Shown piece after piece: positions 52,183-61,682 of a stretch of DNA of 64,000 nt. The position numbers and the translations under genes are program-made. The stretch lies in NCBI GenBank assembly GCA_964499015.1, contig CAZCJA010000002.1, positions 1-64,000 on the forward strand, given 5' to 3'. The stretch comes from CAZCJA01 sp964499015. Lineage in GTDB: Bacteria; Elusimicrobiota; Elusimicrobia; F11. Every line of letters starts with the position of its first letter. Position 1 is the stretch's first letter. The notes beneath the pieces are model-generated. The model was not told where the DNA came from. It saw only the letters and a program-made list of their open reading frames with translations, and ran no database searches.

Positions 52183-52189
52183 ATATAAT
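52162..52189 (+). promoter_or_regulatory. Promoter of the rpsB-tsf operon
   Basis: -35-like TTGTGC (52162-52167), a 16-nt spacer and a perfect -10 TATAAT (52184-52189) with an extended TGA just before it. It leaves a leader of about 85 nt before rpsB, long enough for autoregulation by S2, though I see no strong hairpin in it. Confidence 0.7.
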
Positions 52190-52281
52190 TCCGCTCCCAT
52201 CATTTCTTCGTGGTTTGGCAACTCACCCCGGATGTTTGTTGAGGAAAAAATCATTACTTAAAGGAGAGAGATAACTTATTT

Positions 52282-53097
52282 ATGGCATCAACTAATGTCG
52301 CAACGACGGAACCGGCGATTTCGATGAAGTCGCTCTTGGAGGCGGGAGTTCACTTCGGGCATCAAACCCACCGCTGGAATCCAAAAATGGCGCGCTATAT
52401 TTTCGGTAGCCGCAACAACATCCATATCATCGACTTGCAGAAAACGGTTCGCGAACTGAAGAAAGCCTATGCGTTTGTTAAAGGCATCGCCGCGACCGGC
52501 AAATACGTTCTCTTCGTCGGAACCAAGAAACAAGCCCAGGACGCCATCGTACAAGAAGCCACTCGCTGCGGCGCGCCGTTTGTCGCCGAGCGCTGGTTGG
52601 GCGGCACCTTGACCAACTTCGAAACCATCCGCAAATCCTCGAACCGCCTGCGCGAACTCCAGGAAATGAAAGACAAAGGCGTGTTCGAACGTCTCTCGAA
52701 GAAAGAACAAGGCATGAGAGAGAAAGATATGAAGCGCTTGATGAAATCCCTCCAGGGCATCAAGGACATGAAAGAGCTTCCGTCGTGCATTTTCATCATC
52801 GATCCCGCCAACGAAATGACCGCCATCGCCGAAGGCCGCAAAATCGGCATTCCGATCGTGGCCGTCTGTGACACCAATTCCGACCCCGACTTGATCGATT
52901 ATCCGATCCCGGGCAACGACGACGCGATCCGTGCGATCCGCTTGATCACGAGCCTCATGGCCGAAGCGGTCGTCCAAGGGAAAGAACAGCAGACCCAGGA
53001 CGAAGTCGAACAGATGACCAATCAGCCGCTCGAAGACGTCGACACGCCGATTTCTCTCGCCGAATCAGAGAGCGCCAGCGTTTCGCCTTCTCTCTAA
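52282..53097 (+). CDS. rpsB: 30S ribosomal protein S2
   Basis: 271 residues. [20 protein letters not shown] and [20 protein letters not shown] are the universal S2 start; [13 protein letters not shown] and [20 protein letters not shown] later. The tail of about 40 residues is acidic. AAAGGAGAG lies 14-20 nt before the ATG, slightly farther than usual. First gene of rpsB-tsf-pyrH-frr-uppS-cdsA-dxr-rseP-proS. Confidence 0.98.
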   Translation: MASTNVATTEPAISMKSLLEAGVHFGHQTHRWNPKMARYIFGSRNNIHIIDLQKTVRELKKAYAFVKGIAATGKYVLFVGTKKQAQDAIVQEATRCGAPFVAERWLGGTLTNFETIRKSSNRLRELQEMKDKGVFERLSKKEQGMREKDMKRLMKSLQGIKDMKELPSCIFIIDPANEMTAIAEGRKIGIPIVAVCDTNSDPDLIDYPIPGNDDAIRAIRLITSLMAEAVVQGKEQQTQDEVEQMTNQPLEDVDTPISLAESESASVSPSL

Positions 53098-53117
53098 TTA
53101 ATTTAAAGGAGCCCGTC

Positions 53118-53975
53118 ATGCCCGCTATGGAAATTAAAGCCGCAGACGTATCGAAACTCCGCCAGATGTCCGGCGCCGGCCTCATGGAGTGCAAAAAAGC
53201 GCTTGTTGAGACCAACGGCGACATGGACGCCGCGATGCGCCTCTTGCGCGAGCAAGGCATCGTTAAATCCGCCAAACGCGCCGACCGCACCACCTCCGAA
53301 GGCCGCGTGGAATCCTGGATTGCCGACAACAACAAAGAAGGTGTTTTGATCGCGCTCAAATGCGAAACCGACTTTGTCGCGCGCAACGAAGAATTCGTCA
53401 AATTGTCGAAGACCATTCTCGAATCCTTCAAGAAAAATTCCTCATGGACCAAGGCCGACCAGTTTTCGGTCGACACCGTGAAGGAGTTTTCGGCGAAGAG
53501 CGGCGAGAAAATCGAATTCAACGACGTGGCCCGCCTGACGACCCCGAACGGTGTGGTGGCCTCTTACGTCCATCACAATTCCAAGCTCGGTGTTTTGGTT
53601 CAGATTGATGCGAACAAAGACGCCTCGTCGAACCAGAGCGTCAAAGATTTGGCCAAGGCGCTTGCCTTGCAAGTTGCCGGCGGAAATCCGCAATACGTCT
53701 CCCGCAACGACGTGCCAAAAGATATTATTGAGCGCGAGAAAGACATCGCGAAAAAACAAATGGAAGGCCAGAAGAAGCCGGCTGAAATTCTTGAGAAAAT
53801 CGCGACTGGAAAACTCGAACAGTTCTACAAGGAACAGTGCCTCGTCGACCAGGTTTCGATTCAGGACCCGGCGGGCCAAACGAAAATTCAGGATTTGGTG
53901 AATGGCGTTGCGAAAAAAGAAGGCCTTGAACTTAAAGTTGCCCGTTTCGCGCGTTTCCTTGTCGGCGCGAGCTAA
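53118..53975 (+). CDS. tsf: Elongation factor Ts
   Basis: Nucleotide exchange factor for EF-Tu. 285 residues: the N-terminal UBA-like domain has VSKLRQMSGAGLMECKKALV, followed by the signature EGRVESWI and CETDFVARNEEF, then the core repeat. AAAGGAG precedes the ATG by about 8 nt. 20 nt after rpsB. Confidence 0.97.
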   Translation: MPAMEIKAADVSKLRQMSGAGLMECKKALVETNGDMDAAMRLLREQGIVKSAKRADRTTSEGRVESWIADNNKEGVLIALKCETDFVARNEEFVKLSKTILESFKKNSSWTKADQFSVDTVKEFSAKSGEKIEFNDVARLTTPNGVVASYVHHNSKLGVLVQIDANKDASSNQSVKDLAKALALQVAGGNPQYVSRNDVPKDIIEREKDIAKKQMEGQKKPAEILEKIATGKLEQFYKEQCLVDQVSIQDPAGQTKIQDLVNGVAKKEGLELKVARFARFLVGAS

Positions 53976-53987
53976 CAAAACCATTTA

Positions 53988-54689
53988 ATGGATCGAGTCG
54001 TCCTCAAAATCTCCGGTGAAGCGCTTGCTGAAGAAGAGCAGGCCGGCATCAATCTTTCCAACCTCTTCCGCATCGCGGGGGAAATTAAGAACTCTCTGAC
54101 GAAGAACATCCAGCTCGGCATTGTCATCGGCGGCGGCAATATTTGGCGCGGTGCCCGCGGCAAAGGCCTCGAGCTGGAACGCGTCATCTCCGACAATATG
54201 GGCATGCTCGCCACCGTGATCAACGCGATGGCGCTGCAGAACGCTCTCGAGCAAGTCGGCGTGCCGACGCGCGTTATGTCGGCGATCGACGTTTCACAGG
54301 TCTGCGAGCGCTACATTCGCCGCCGTGCGATTCGCCACTTGGAAAAAGGCCGCGTCGTTATTTTCGCGGCCGGCACCGGTAACCCTTTCTTTAGTACCGA
54401 CACGGCGGCCGCCTTGCGCGCCTCTGAAATCGGTGCGACCAAGCTTCTCAAGGCCACCAACGTCGACGGCGTTTATTCCGCCGACCCGAAGAAAACACGC
54501 GGCGCCAAGTTCTTCAAAAACATCACGCTGTCGGAAGCCATTCGCCAGCGCTTGGGCGTGATGGATACCACCGCGCTCGCCCTTTGCCAAGAAAACAATT
54601 TGTCCATCCGTATCTTTAATCTCCACAAGCCCAAAAACATCGCCCGCGCTCTCCAAGGCCAGACGGTCGGGACCTTGGTGAGGCCGTAA
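53988..54689 (+). CDS. pyrH: UMP kinase PyrH
   Basis: Phosphorylates UMP to UDP. 233 residues; LKISGEALAEEE at the start, GGGNIWRG in the nucleotide loop, GTGNPFFSTDTAAALRA and TNVDGVYSADPKK later. No ribosome site is evident 12 nt after tsf, suggesting re-initiation. Confidence 0.97.
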   Translation: MDRVVLKISGEALAEEEQAGINLSNLFRIAGEIKNSLTKNIQLGIVIGGGNIWRGARGKGLELERVISDNMGMLATVINAMALQNALEQVGVPTRVMSAIDVSQVCERYIRRRAIRHLEKGRVVIFAAGTGNPFFSTDTAAALRASEIGATKLLKATNVDGVYSADPKKTRGAKFFKNITLSEAIRQRLGVMDTTALALCQENNLSIRIFNLHKPKNIARALQGQTVGTLVRP

Positions 54690-54698
54690 AGGAGCCTT

Positions 54699-55259
54699 AT
54701 GCTGACGCAAACTATTTTGCCCGAAACAGAAAACCACATGAAGAAAGCCATCGATAAGCTGCACGTCGATTTCGGCGGCATCCGCACCGGCCGCGCCTCT
54801 CCCGCGCTCCTCGAAAACGTGCGCGTCGATTATTACGGCTCGATGGTGCCGGTCAGCCAGGTGGGGAACGTGGCTGTGACCGAGGCGCGCGTGATGGAAG
54901 TGCGCCCATGGGACGTGTCGGCCTTGCCGGCCATTGAGAAAGCTATTTTGAACGCCAACTTGGGCGTGACGCCGAACAACGACGGAAAAATCATCCGCCT
55001 CGCGTTCCCGGCGTTGAACGAAGACCGCCGCAAAGATTTGGTAAAAATCGCCAAAAAGCTCGCCGAAGAATTCCGCGTTTCGTTGCGCAACATCCGCCGC
55101 GATTCGATCGAGAAATTGAAAACGGCCGAGAAGAACAAAGAAATTTCTCTCGACGTTAAAGCGCAGAACGAAGAGAAAATCCAGGGTCTCACCAACGCCT
55201 ACATTAAAAAGGTCGACGAGATCCTGGCCGCCAAAGAAAAAGACATTCTCGAGATTTAA
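54699..55259 (+). CDS. frr: Ribosome recycling factor
   Basis: 186 residues, standard length. ALDKL-type helix HMKKAIDKLHVDFGGIRTGR, VRPWD motif in MEVRPWDVSALPAIEKAI, GKIIRLAFPALNEDRRKDLV near the centre. AAAGGAG is 5 nt before the ATG. 9 nt after pyrH. Confidence 0.97.
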   Translation: MLTQTILPETENHMKKAIDKLHVDFGGIRTGRASPALLENVRVDYYGSMVPVSQVGNVAVTEARVMEVRPWDVSALPAIEKAILNANLGVTPNNDGKIIRLAFPALNEDRRKDLVKIAKKLAEEFRVSLRNIRRDSIEKLKTAEKNKEISLDVKAQNEEKIQGLTNAYIKKVDEILAAKEKDILEI

Positions 55260-55277
55260 TCTCGAGTTCCTTCCTCT

Positions 55278-56003
55278 ATGTCCCAGGAAGCAGATAAGCT
55301 TCTTAAGCAGATCGACCGCACCCGGCTCCCGGCGCACGTCGCCATTATCATGGACGGCAACGGCCGCTGGGCCAAGCGCCGCCACATGCCGCGCCTCTTC
55401 GGCCACCGCGCCGGCTCCAAAACCGTCCGCCGCATCGTCGAAACCGCCGGGCAGCTCGGCGTCCAGGTGCTGACGCTGTACGCCTTCTCGACGGAAAATT
55501 GGTCGCGCCCGAAAGGCGAGGTGGACGGACTGATGAAACTGCTGAAGTCCACCCTTAAAAGCGAAGTCGCGCACTTGAATAAAAACAACGTCCGTTTGGG
55601 CACCATCGGCAACATCGCCCAGCTTCCGGAAAGCGTGCAGGCGGAACTAAAGCGCGCCAAAGAAACGCTTTCGCACAACACAGGCCTCAAACTCATTCTC
55701 GCGCTGAATTACGGCGGCCGCCAAGACATCATTCAGGCCTGCAACGCGATCCTGGCCAAAGGCGTGACCAACGTGACCGAACAGTATCTGACCTCTCACT
55801 TATACACGGGCGAATTGCCCGACCCCGATTTGCTCATCCGTACCTCCGGTGAAAACCGCATTTCCAATTTCTTGCTCTGGCAGATCGCTTACGCCGAGCT
55901 GCACATCACGCCCGTCTTGTGGCCGGATTTTGACCGCGTTGATTTCTATCGCGCTGTTCTCGATTATCAATCGCGCGAACGCCGCTTCGGAGCGTTGAAC
56001 TGA
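55278..56003 (+). CDS. uppS: Isoprenyl (undecaprenyl) diphosphate synthase UppS
   Basis: Cis-prenyltransferase supplying the carrier lipid for peptidoglycan. 241 residues; catalytic D26 in IIMDGNGRWAKRR, FSTENWSRP, and DLLIRTSGENRISNFLLWQ. Works upstream of MraY and MurG encoded earlier in the window. The stop overlaps cdsA by one base; no clear ribosome site. Confidence 0.96.
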   Translation: MSQEADKLLKQIDRTRLPAHVAIIMDGNGRWAKRRHMPRLFGHRAGSKTVRRIVETAGQLGVQVLTLYAFSTENWSRPKGEVDGLMKLLKSTLKSEVAHLNKNNVRLGTIGNIAQLPESVQAELKRAKETLSHNTGLKLILALNYGGRQDIIQACNAILAKGVTNVTEQYLTSHLYTGELPDPDLLIRTSGENRISNFLLWQIAYAELHITPVLWPDFDRVDFYRAVLDYQSRERRFGALN

Positions 56004-56857
56004 TGGTTTTCCCGCGCGTCATCACCGCCGTCGTTTTGGCGCCGATCGTTCTGGCCGCCGCCTGGTACGGTTCCCTGCCGTTTTTCCTGCTGGTCCTCGG
56101 TATTTGCCTGATCGGCGTGTGGGAATATTGCTTGATCGCCGAAGAAGGGGGGTATCCCAACGATCTCGTCTTAGCGCTTCTCGGCACGATCGCCGTTCTG
56201 TTGTCGTTGTTCATCGATGGCATCGCCATCGGCCCGCTGCGCGCCGCGCCGAGCCCGTTCTTCGTTCTGGCCGCGTGGATGCTTATCGTGTTCACCCGGG
56301 AGCTGTTCCGCAAAGACGTGGGCTATTCGTTCCTGCGCGCGATCACGACCCTCGGCGGCGTGATTTTGCTCGCCTATTTCATCGGCCATCTTCTTCTGAT
56401 CCGCGACCTTAAATTTGCCGCCGGCGAAGGCTTCCGCCCGGTCGGCCGCGCGTTCATTTTCTTCCTCTTGCTCATTATTTGGACCGTCGACACCGGGGCC
56501 TGGTGGGTGGGCCGCCGCTACGGCAAACACCGCATGGCGCCGGTCGTGTCGCCGAACAAAACCTGGGAAGGCGCGATCGGGGGTACCGTGTTGGCGTCCC
56601 TCATCGCGATACTCTTTCAACAATTGTTTTTGCGCGAGGCGGTGGGCCCCGTCGAAGCGGTGTTTTACGGCGTGGTCATCGCCATAACCGCCCAAATATC
56701 AGATTTGGTAGAGTCTCTTATGAAAAGAAGCTTCGGCGTGAAGGATTCGTCGGCGCTTCTGCCGGGGCACGGGGGCATCTTGGACCGGTTTGACTCGTTT
56801 ATTTTTTCCGCGCCGCTGTTTTATTACCTGCTGATCGGGACGGGACGGTTTCAATAA
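56003..56857 (+). CDS. cdsA: Phosphatidate cytidylyltransferase CdsA
   Basis: Makes CDP-diacylglycerol for phospholipid synthesis. 284 residues, about 7-8 membrane segments. Signature SPNKTWEGAIGG and MKRSFGVKDSSALLPGHGGI with LDRFDS; the metal-binding acidic residues are intact. One-base overlaps with uppS and dxr. Confidence 0.95.
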   Translation: MVFPRVITAVVLAPIVLAAAWYGSLPFFLLVLGICLIGVWEYCLIAEEGGYPNDLVLALLGTIAVLLSLFIDGIAIGPLRAAPSPFFVLAAWMLIVFTRELFRKDVGYSFLRAITTLGGVILLAYFIGHLLLIRDLKFAAGEGFRPVGRAFIFFLLLIIWTVDTGAWWVGRRYGKHRMAPVVSPNKTWEGAIGGTVLASLIAILFQQLFLREAVGPVEAVFYGVVIAITAQISDLVESLMKRSFGVKDSSALLPGHGGILDRFDSFIFSAPLFYYLLIGTGRFQ

Positions 56858-58038
56858 TGGCCAAAAAGAACGTCGTTGTATTGGGTTCCACCGGTTCCAT
56901 CGGCGTGAACACGCTGGACGTGGTGCGCCGCAATCCGCAGGCTTACAACGTCGTTGGGCTGGCCGCCAACCGCAACGTGCGGCTGATTCTGGACCAAATC
57001 AAAGAATTTTCTCCGTCGATCGTAGCCATTGACGACACACCGGCCGCCCAGGAGCTGACAAATGCGCTCGCCGGGTTTAAAAAACGGCCGCAGGTGTGGA
57101 ACCACGCGGAGGGCTTGGAAAAACTGGCCGCGCTCAAACAAGCCGATGTGATTATTTCCGGCGTTGTCGGCGCGCGAGGACTTATGCCGCTGGTGGCGGC
57201 GCTCAAGGCGGGGAAAACCGTTGGCCTCGCCAATAAAGAAGCGCTTATTATCGCCGGGCCCATTTTGATGGCCTTGGCCAAGAAACACAAGGCGCGGCTG
57301 ATTCCGGTTGATAGCGAACACTCGGCCATTTTCCAATGCCTGCAGGGCCAACCGTCGACGGTTGCGCGGATATTGCTCACCGCCAGCGGCGGACCGTTTT
57401 ATAAAGACACGCGCGATTTGGACTCGATCACGGTTGAGGAAGCGCTCAACCATCCCACGTGGAAGATGGGCGCCAAAATTACCGTGGACTCGGCGACCTT
57501 GATGAACAAGGGGTTGGAAGCCATCGAGGCGCACCATTTGTTCAATGTGCCGATGGAAAAGATTGAAATTTTGATTCACCCGCAGTCGATTGTGCACTCG
57601 ATGGTGGAGTTTGAAGACGGGGCCAACTTGGCCCAGCTTTCGCACCCGGACATGCGCATTCCAATCCAGTACGCGCTTACGTATCCGGCGCGGAACCAAA
57701 CGCCGGTGAAGAAGTTGAATCTAGAGGACGTGGGACGGCTGGATTTTGCCAAGCCCGACTTTTCGCGTTTCCCGGCGCTTCGGCTCGCGCTGGAAGCGGG
57801 GAAACAAGGCGGGACCGCTCCTGTGGTGCTGTCGTCGAGCAACGAGGAAGCGGTGCGGGCGTTCCTCGAGAAGAAGATTTCGTTTATGTCGATCCCGAAG
57901 ATCGTTGCGGCCGTTTTGAAGGCGCATGCGTTCAACGCCAAACCAAAATTGTCCGACGTCATTGCGATGGACGCGTGGGCGCGCAAAGAAGCCGGAAACG
58001 TCATTTCATCACTGGAGAAAAAACATCATGTCGCTTGA
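56857..58038 (+). CDS. dxr: 1-deoxy-D-xylulose 5-phosphate reductoisomerase Dxr
   Basis: First committed step of the MEP isoprenoid pathway. 393 residues. NADPH motif VLGSTGSIGVNTLDVV, LANKEALIIAGP, substrate loop IPVDSEHSAIFQCLQG, and DSATLMNKGLEAIEAHHLF. Supplies precursors for UppS and the quinone side-chain enzyme. Its last 11 nt overlap rseP. Confidence 0.96.
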   Translation: MAKKNVVVLGSTGSIGVNTLDVVRRNPQAYNVVGLAANRNVRLILDQIKEFSPSIVAIDDTPAAQELTNALAGFKKRPQVWNHAEGLEKLAALKQADVIISGVVGARGLMPLVAALKAGKTVGLANKEALIIAGPILMALAKKHKARLIPVDSEHSAIFQCLQGQPSTVARILLTASGGPFYKDTRDLDSITVEEALNHPTWKMGAKITVDSATLMNKGLEAIEAHHLFNVPMEKIEILIHPQSIVHSMVEFEDGANLAQLSHPDMRIPIQYALTYPARNQTPVKKLNLEDVGRLDFAKPDFSRFPALRLALEAGKQGGTAPVVLSSSNEEAVRAFLEKKISFMSIPKIVAAVLKAHAFNAKPKLSDVIAMDAWARKEAGNVISSLEKKHHVA

Positions 58039-59173
58039 AACCATTTTGGCCAACATCGGCTCGACCATCGGCGTCGTATTTGCCTTTGGGCTCGTCATTT
58101 TTATCCACGAATTCGGCCACTTCTTCGTGGCCAAACGCATCGGCGTTAAAGTGGAAGCCTTCGCCTTCGGCTTCGGCAAGGAAATCTTCGGCTTCACGAT
58201 GGGCGAAACGCGCTACAGCTTGAATTGGATTCCGCTCGGCGGCTACGTGCGCATGGCGGGAGAACAACCGGACGATTATGAAGGGCCGGTGCTGGAAGGC
58301 GGGGAGAAAAAAACGGAAGCCGAGCGCGACCGTTCCCGCGAGTTCATGAATTTCCCGTGGTACAAACGGGTGCCCATCGTTTTGGCCGGTCCGTTTATGA
58401 ATTACGTGCTCGCCATCATTATTTTCTTCGGCATGCTTCTGATTTGGGGCCAGCCGATCCAAACCAATAAAACGCAGGTCGGCACCGTGGTGGAAAGCAT
58501 GCCGGCCGCCGCTGCGGGTCTTAAAACCGGCGACACCATTCTTTCCGTCGCCGGCAAAGACGTCGCGGATTTTACCGAAGTGGCCACGATCATTCACGCC
58601 CGCGCCGAACAGCCGACCGAAATCAAAGCCAAGCGCGGCGAAATGGAAATGACGTTCAACATCGTTCCGAAGAAAGACGAGAAACGCGGCATCGGGTTGA
58701 TCGGAATTCAGCCGGCGGAACCGGTCCTTGAGCGCGAAAGCGTCGGGCCAGTTCAGGCCGCCAAGAAAGCGGTTTGGCAATGCTGGAACATTTCGTGGTT
58801 CACGATTTATTATTTAGGCCAAAAGATCGGCGCGCGGGAAAAACCCGACGTCGCCGGCCCGATCGGCATCATCCACGTCGTCGCCAAAGCGACCAAGGCC
58901 GGCATGGAAGACTTGTTTTATTTGATCGCGATGATTTCCGTCGCCATCGGCCTTTTCAATCTATTCCCAATTCCGCTGTTGGACGGCGGCCATCTTCTTT
59001 ATTACGTCATCGAAGGCATTCGCGGCAAACCGCTAAAGCAGAAGACAATGAACGCGGCCAACACTGTGGGACTGGCGCTCTTGATGAGCCTGCTTGTGTT
59101 CGCCACGTTTAACGATGTTCAGCGCATCTGGCCGTCCAAGAATCCACCGGCCGCTGAAAAAGTCAGCGAATGA
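58028..59173 (+). CDS. rseP: Intramembrane site-2 metalloprotease RseP
   Basis: Cleaves membrane-bound anti-sigma factors and signal peptide remnants. 381 residues. Zinc site HEFGH at residues 27-31 in the first membrane segment and the third ligand in IPLLDGGH (D319). One PDZ domain (about 155-225), against two in E. coli. The ATG at 58028 starts the conserved N-terminus inside the end of dxr; longer readings run through dxr. Overlaps proS by ATGA. Confidence 0.94.
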   Translation: MSLETILANIGSTIGVVFAFGLVIFIHEFGHFFVAKRIGVKVEAFAFGFGKEIFGFTMGETRYSLNWIPLGGYVRMAGEQPDDYEGPVLEGGEKKTEAERDRSREFMNFPWYKRVPIVLAGPFMNYVLAIIIFFGMLLIWGQPIQTNKTQVGTVVESMPAAAAGLKTGDTILSVAGKDVADFTEVATIIHARAEQPTEIKAKRGEMEMTFNIVPKKDEKRGIGLIGIQPAEPVLERESVGPVQAAKKAVWQCWNISWFTIYYLGQKIGAREKPDVAGPIGIIHVVAKATKAGMEDLFYLIAMISVAIGLFNLFPIPLLDGGHLLYYVIEGIRGKPLKQKTMNAANTVGLALLMSLLVFATFNDVQRIWPSKNPPAAEKVSE

Positions 59174-60879
59174 AACTGTCCCGCTATTTCATCCCGACCT
59201 TAAAGGAATCACCGGCCGACGCCGATACCGTCAGCGCGAAACTCATGCTGCGCGCGGGCCTCATCCGCAAAGTTGCCGCCGGCCTGTATGAATGGTTGCC
59301 GCTCGGCTTTAAAGTGCTCAAAAAAGTTGAAGCGATCATTCGCGAAGAAATGAACCGCATCGGCGGCATGGAAGTGTGGCTGCCGCACATTCAGCCGAAG
59401 GAATTGTGGGAAGAAAGCGGTCGCTGGCAATTTTACGGAAAAGAGCTCCTCCGTATTAAAGACCGCAAAGACACCGAATTTTGTTTCGCGCCGACGGCCG
59501 AGGAAATCATCACCGACATGGCGCGCCGCGACATCCGTTCCTATCGCAGCCTGCCGCTTCTTTTCTATCAGTTCGGCACCAAGTTCCGCGACGAAATCCG
59601 CCCGCGCTTCGGCGTGATGCGCGCCCGTGAGTTCTACATGAAAGACGCCTATTCCTTCCATGCGACCGCCGAAGACCTGGATAAGACCTATCAGGACTGC
59701 TTTGACGCTTACAAGCGCACCTTTGAGCGCCTGGGCCTGAAATTTCGCCCGGTTGAGGCCGACACCGGCACCATCGGCGGGACGTCGTCTCACGAGTTCA
59801 TGGTTTTGGCGGATACAGGCGAGGAACACATCGCGTCCTGCCCCAAATGCGGCTATGCGGCCAATATCGAACGCGCGGAAACGGTGACGCCGGCCGCCAA
59901 TGGCGCGGCCGCTCAGGGAACCATTGAAGAAGTGGCCACGCCGGGCAAATACAAAGTGGACGACGTCGCCAAACACATGGGCGTGACCCCGGACAAAGTC
60001 ATCAAAACAATTTTCTTAATTGCCGACAGCAAACCGGTTGTGGCCTTGTTGAGAGGCGACACGGAACTGAATGAGCCGAAACTCATGCGGTTGCTCGGTG
60101 CCAAACTGATGCGTCCGGCCTCCGAGGCGGAATACCAAGCGATTTCCGGTTCACCCGTCGGATTCGCCGGCCCGATGAATTTAAAAGCCCAGGTGGTGGC
60201 GGACGCGTTGATTCCGCTGATTGTGAACGGCGTTTCCGGCGGGCACAAAAAAGACGTGCATATCAAAAACGTGAATTACGGCCGAGATTACAAGGCCGAG
60301 ATCGTCAGCGACATCCGCAATATTCGTCCGGCCGATCCGTGCCCAAAATGCCAAACGCCGGTGGAATTCTTTAAGGGCATCGAAGTGGGCCACGTGTTTA
60401 AATTGGGCACCAAATATTCCGAAGCGATGAAAGCGACGGTTTTGGATGAAGGCGGCAAAGCCAAACCGATGATTATGGGGTGCTATGGCATCGGCGTCTC
60501 GCGCATCGTGGCCGCCGCGATTGAGCAGAACAACGACCAGTGGGGCATTCGCTGGCCGATGCCGATCGCCCCGTTCGACGTCATCGTCACGCCGGCCAAC
60601 GTTTCCGACGAGCGGACGCGCACCGTCGCCGAATCCATTTACAGTGATTTGCTGAAACTCGGCATCGATGTTCTCTTAGACGATCGTGACGAACGCGCCG
60701 GCATCAAGTTTAAGGATGCCGATCTGATCGGCATTCCGCTGCGCATTACAATCGGCGAGAAATCCCTGCTGAAGAACGTGGTGGAATTCAAAGGCCGTAC
60801 CGAAGCGCAGGCCGAAGAGATTCCGATCGAGCAGGCCGCTCGCGAAGCCGCCGAGCGGGTGCGCAAACTCAAGGCGTGA
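59170..60879 (+). CDS. proS: Prolyl-tRNA synthetase (bacterial type, with editing domain)
   Basis: Class II synthetase of 569 residues. Motif 2 region FRDEIRPRFGVMRAREFYMK; a YbaK-like editing insertion at about 255-370 (KYKVDDVAKHMGVTPDKVIK); motif 3 GCYGIGVSRIVAAAIEQ; C-terminal anticodon-binding domain. The insertion marks the long bacterial form able to edit Ala-tRNA(Pro). Coupled to rseP and to the next gene by 4-nt overlaps. Confidence 0.97.
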   Translation: MKLSRYFIPTLKESPADADTVSAKLMLRAGLIRKVAAGLYEWLPLGFKVLKKVEAIIREEMNRIGGMEVWLPHIQPKELWEESGRWQFYGKELLRIKDRKDTEFCFAPTAEEIITDMARRDIRSYRSLPLLFYQFGTKFRDEIRPRFGVMRAREFYMKDAYSFHATAEDLDKTYQDCFDAYKRTFERLGLKFRPVEADTGTIGGTSSHEFMVLADTGEEHIASCPKCGYAANIERAETVTPAANGAAAQGTIEEVATPGKYKVDDVAKHMGVTPDKVIKTIFLIADSKPVVALLRGDTELNEPKLMRLLGAKLMRPASEAEYQAISGSPVGFAGPMNLKAQVVADALIPLIVNGVSGGHKKDVHIKNVNYGRDYKAEIVSDIRNIRPADPCPKCQTPVEFFKGIEVGHVFKLGTKYSEAMKATVLDEGGKAKPMIMGCYGIGVSRIVAAAIEQNNDQWGIRWPMPIAPFDVIVTPANVSDERTRTVAESIYSDLLKLGIDVLLDDRDERAGIKFKDADLIGIPLRITIGEKSLLKNVVEFKGRTEAQAEEIPIEQAAREAAERVRKLKA

Positions 60880-61682
60880 AGTTTCGCCGCCTCGTTTTCT
60901 TAAGCTTTCTCGCTCTTCCTTCCGTCTCTACTGCCGACCCCCGCCACGCTTGGACCCTTGATGAATCCTATCAGGGCGCTTATACCGATTCCTATCGCCG
61001 TCTCATGAACGAAGTGCCGATTCTGATGCGCCAGACGCTGATCGATATCGCCGGCAAGACCGGTCTTAATTTTCAGGACGGTTGGTCGTTTCCGATGACG
61101 GTCGGTTTTACCGATGAGGTGCCTTGGGGATCGGAAAGCGTTCTGGCCTACGTTCAATTGATGCGCACGCCCGCCGGCATGGAGCAAGAACTGCGCATTA
61201 ACCTCAAAGCGTATGGAGACCGCAACTTCGATTTTGAGAAAGTCTTTGCCCACGAACTGACGCACGCCATGCTGAACGACGCGCTGGCCGGCACCGCCTC
61301 AACGGTGATGCCGGTGTGGTTCCACGAGGGCCTGGCCGTTTACGCCGCCGGCCAAGGGGAGCAAATGCTCCGGTCGTATGTGTACGCCAACAGCGGTTTC
61401 GCCGCGGAACGCCTTTTAAACGGGCTGGACGGGCCCCACGGCGCGCTGGATTACGCGGAAGACTATTTGGCCTTCGAATACATCCACAGCCGCTATGGCA
61501 TCAACGGTGTGCACGCGTTTGTGCGTGAGGTGATCAATCGCAAAGGAGACATCCTCACCGCGCTCGATTATTCGCTTCACGAAAGCTGGGAGGACTTCAA
61601 CGCGCACATCAAGGAATTTGGCCGCGAAAAAATAAAAGAGATCGGGCCGGCGAAACGGGGACAGCATGAACGGCCGTATTAA
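60876..61682 (+). CDS. Secreted gluzincin-like metallopeptidase
   Basis: 268 residues with a short signal peptide (cut near STA, about residue 20). Zinc motif H126-ELT-H130 (FAHELTHAML) and a downstream glutamate in WFHEGLAVYAAG (E151), the peptidase MA-like gluzincin pattern. The region around it (YLAFEYIHSRYG) also fits the family. Probably periplasmic; substrate unknown. GTG start overlapping the proS stop by 4 nt; 3' end overlaps the next gene by 17 nt. Confidence 0.82.
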   Translation: MKFRRLVFLSFLALPSVSTADPRHAWTLDESYQGAYTDSYRRLMNEVPILMRQTLIDIAGKTGLNFQDGWSFPMTVGFTDEVPWGSESVLAYVQLMRTPAGMEQELRINLKAYGDRNFDFEKVFAHELTHAMLNDALAGTASTVMPVWFHEGLAVYAAGQGEQMLRSYVYANSGFAAERLLNGLDGPHGALDYAEDYLAFEYIHSRYGINGVHAFVREVINRKGDILTALDYSLHESWEDFNAHIKEFGREKIKEIGPAKRGQHERPY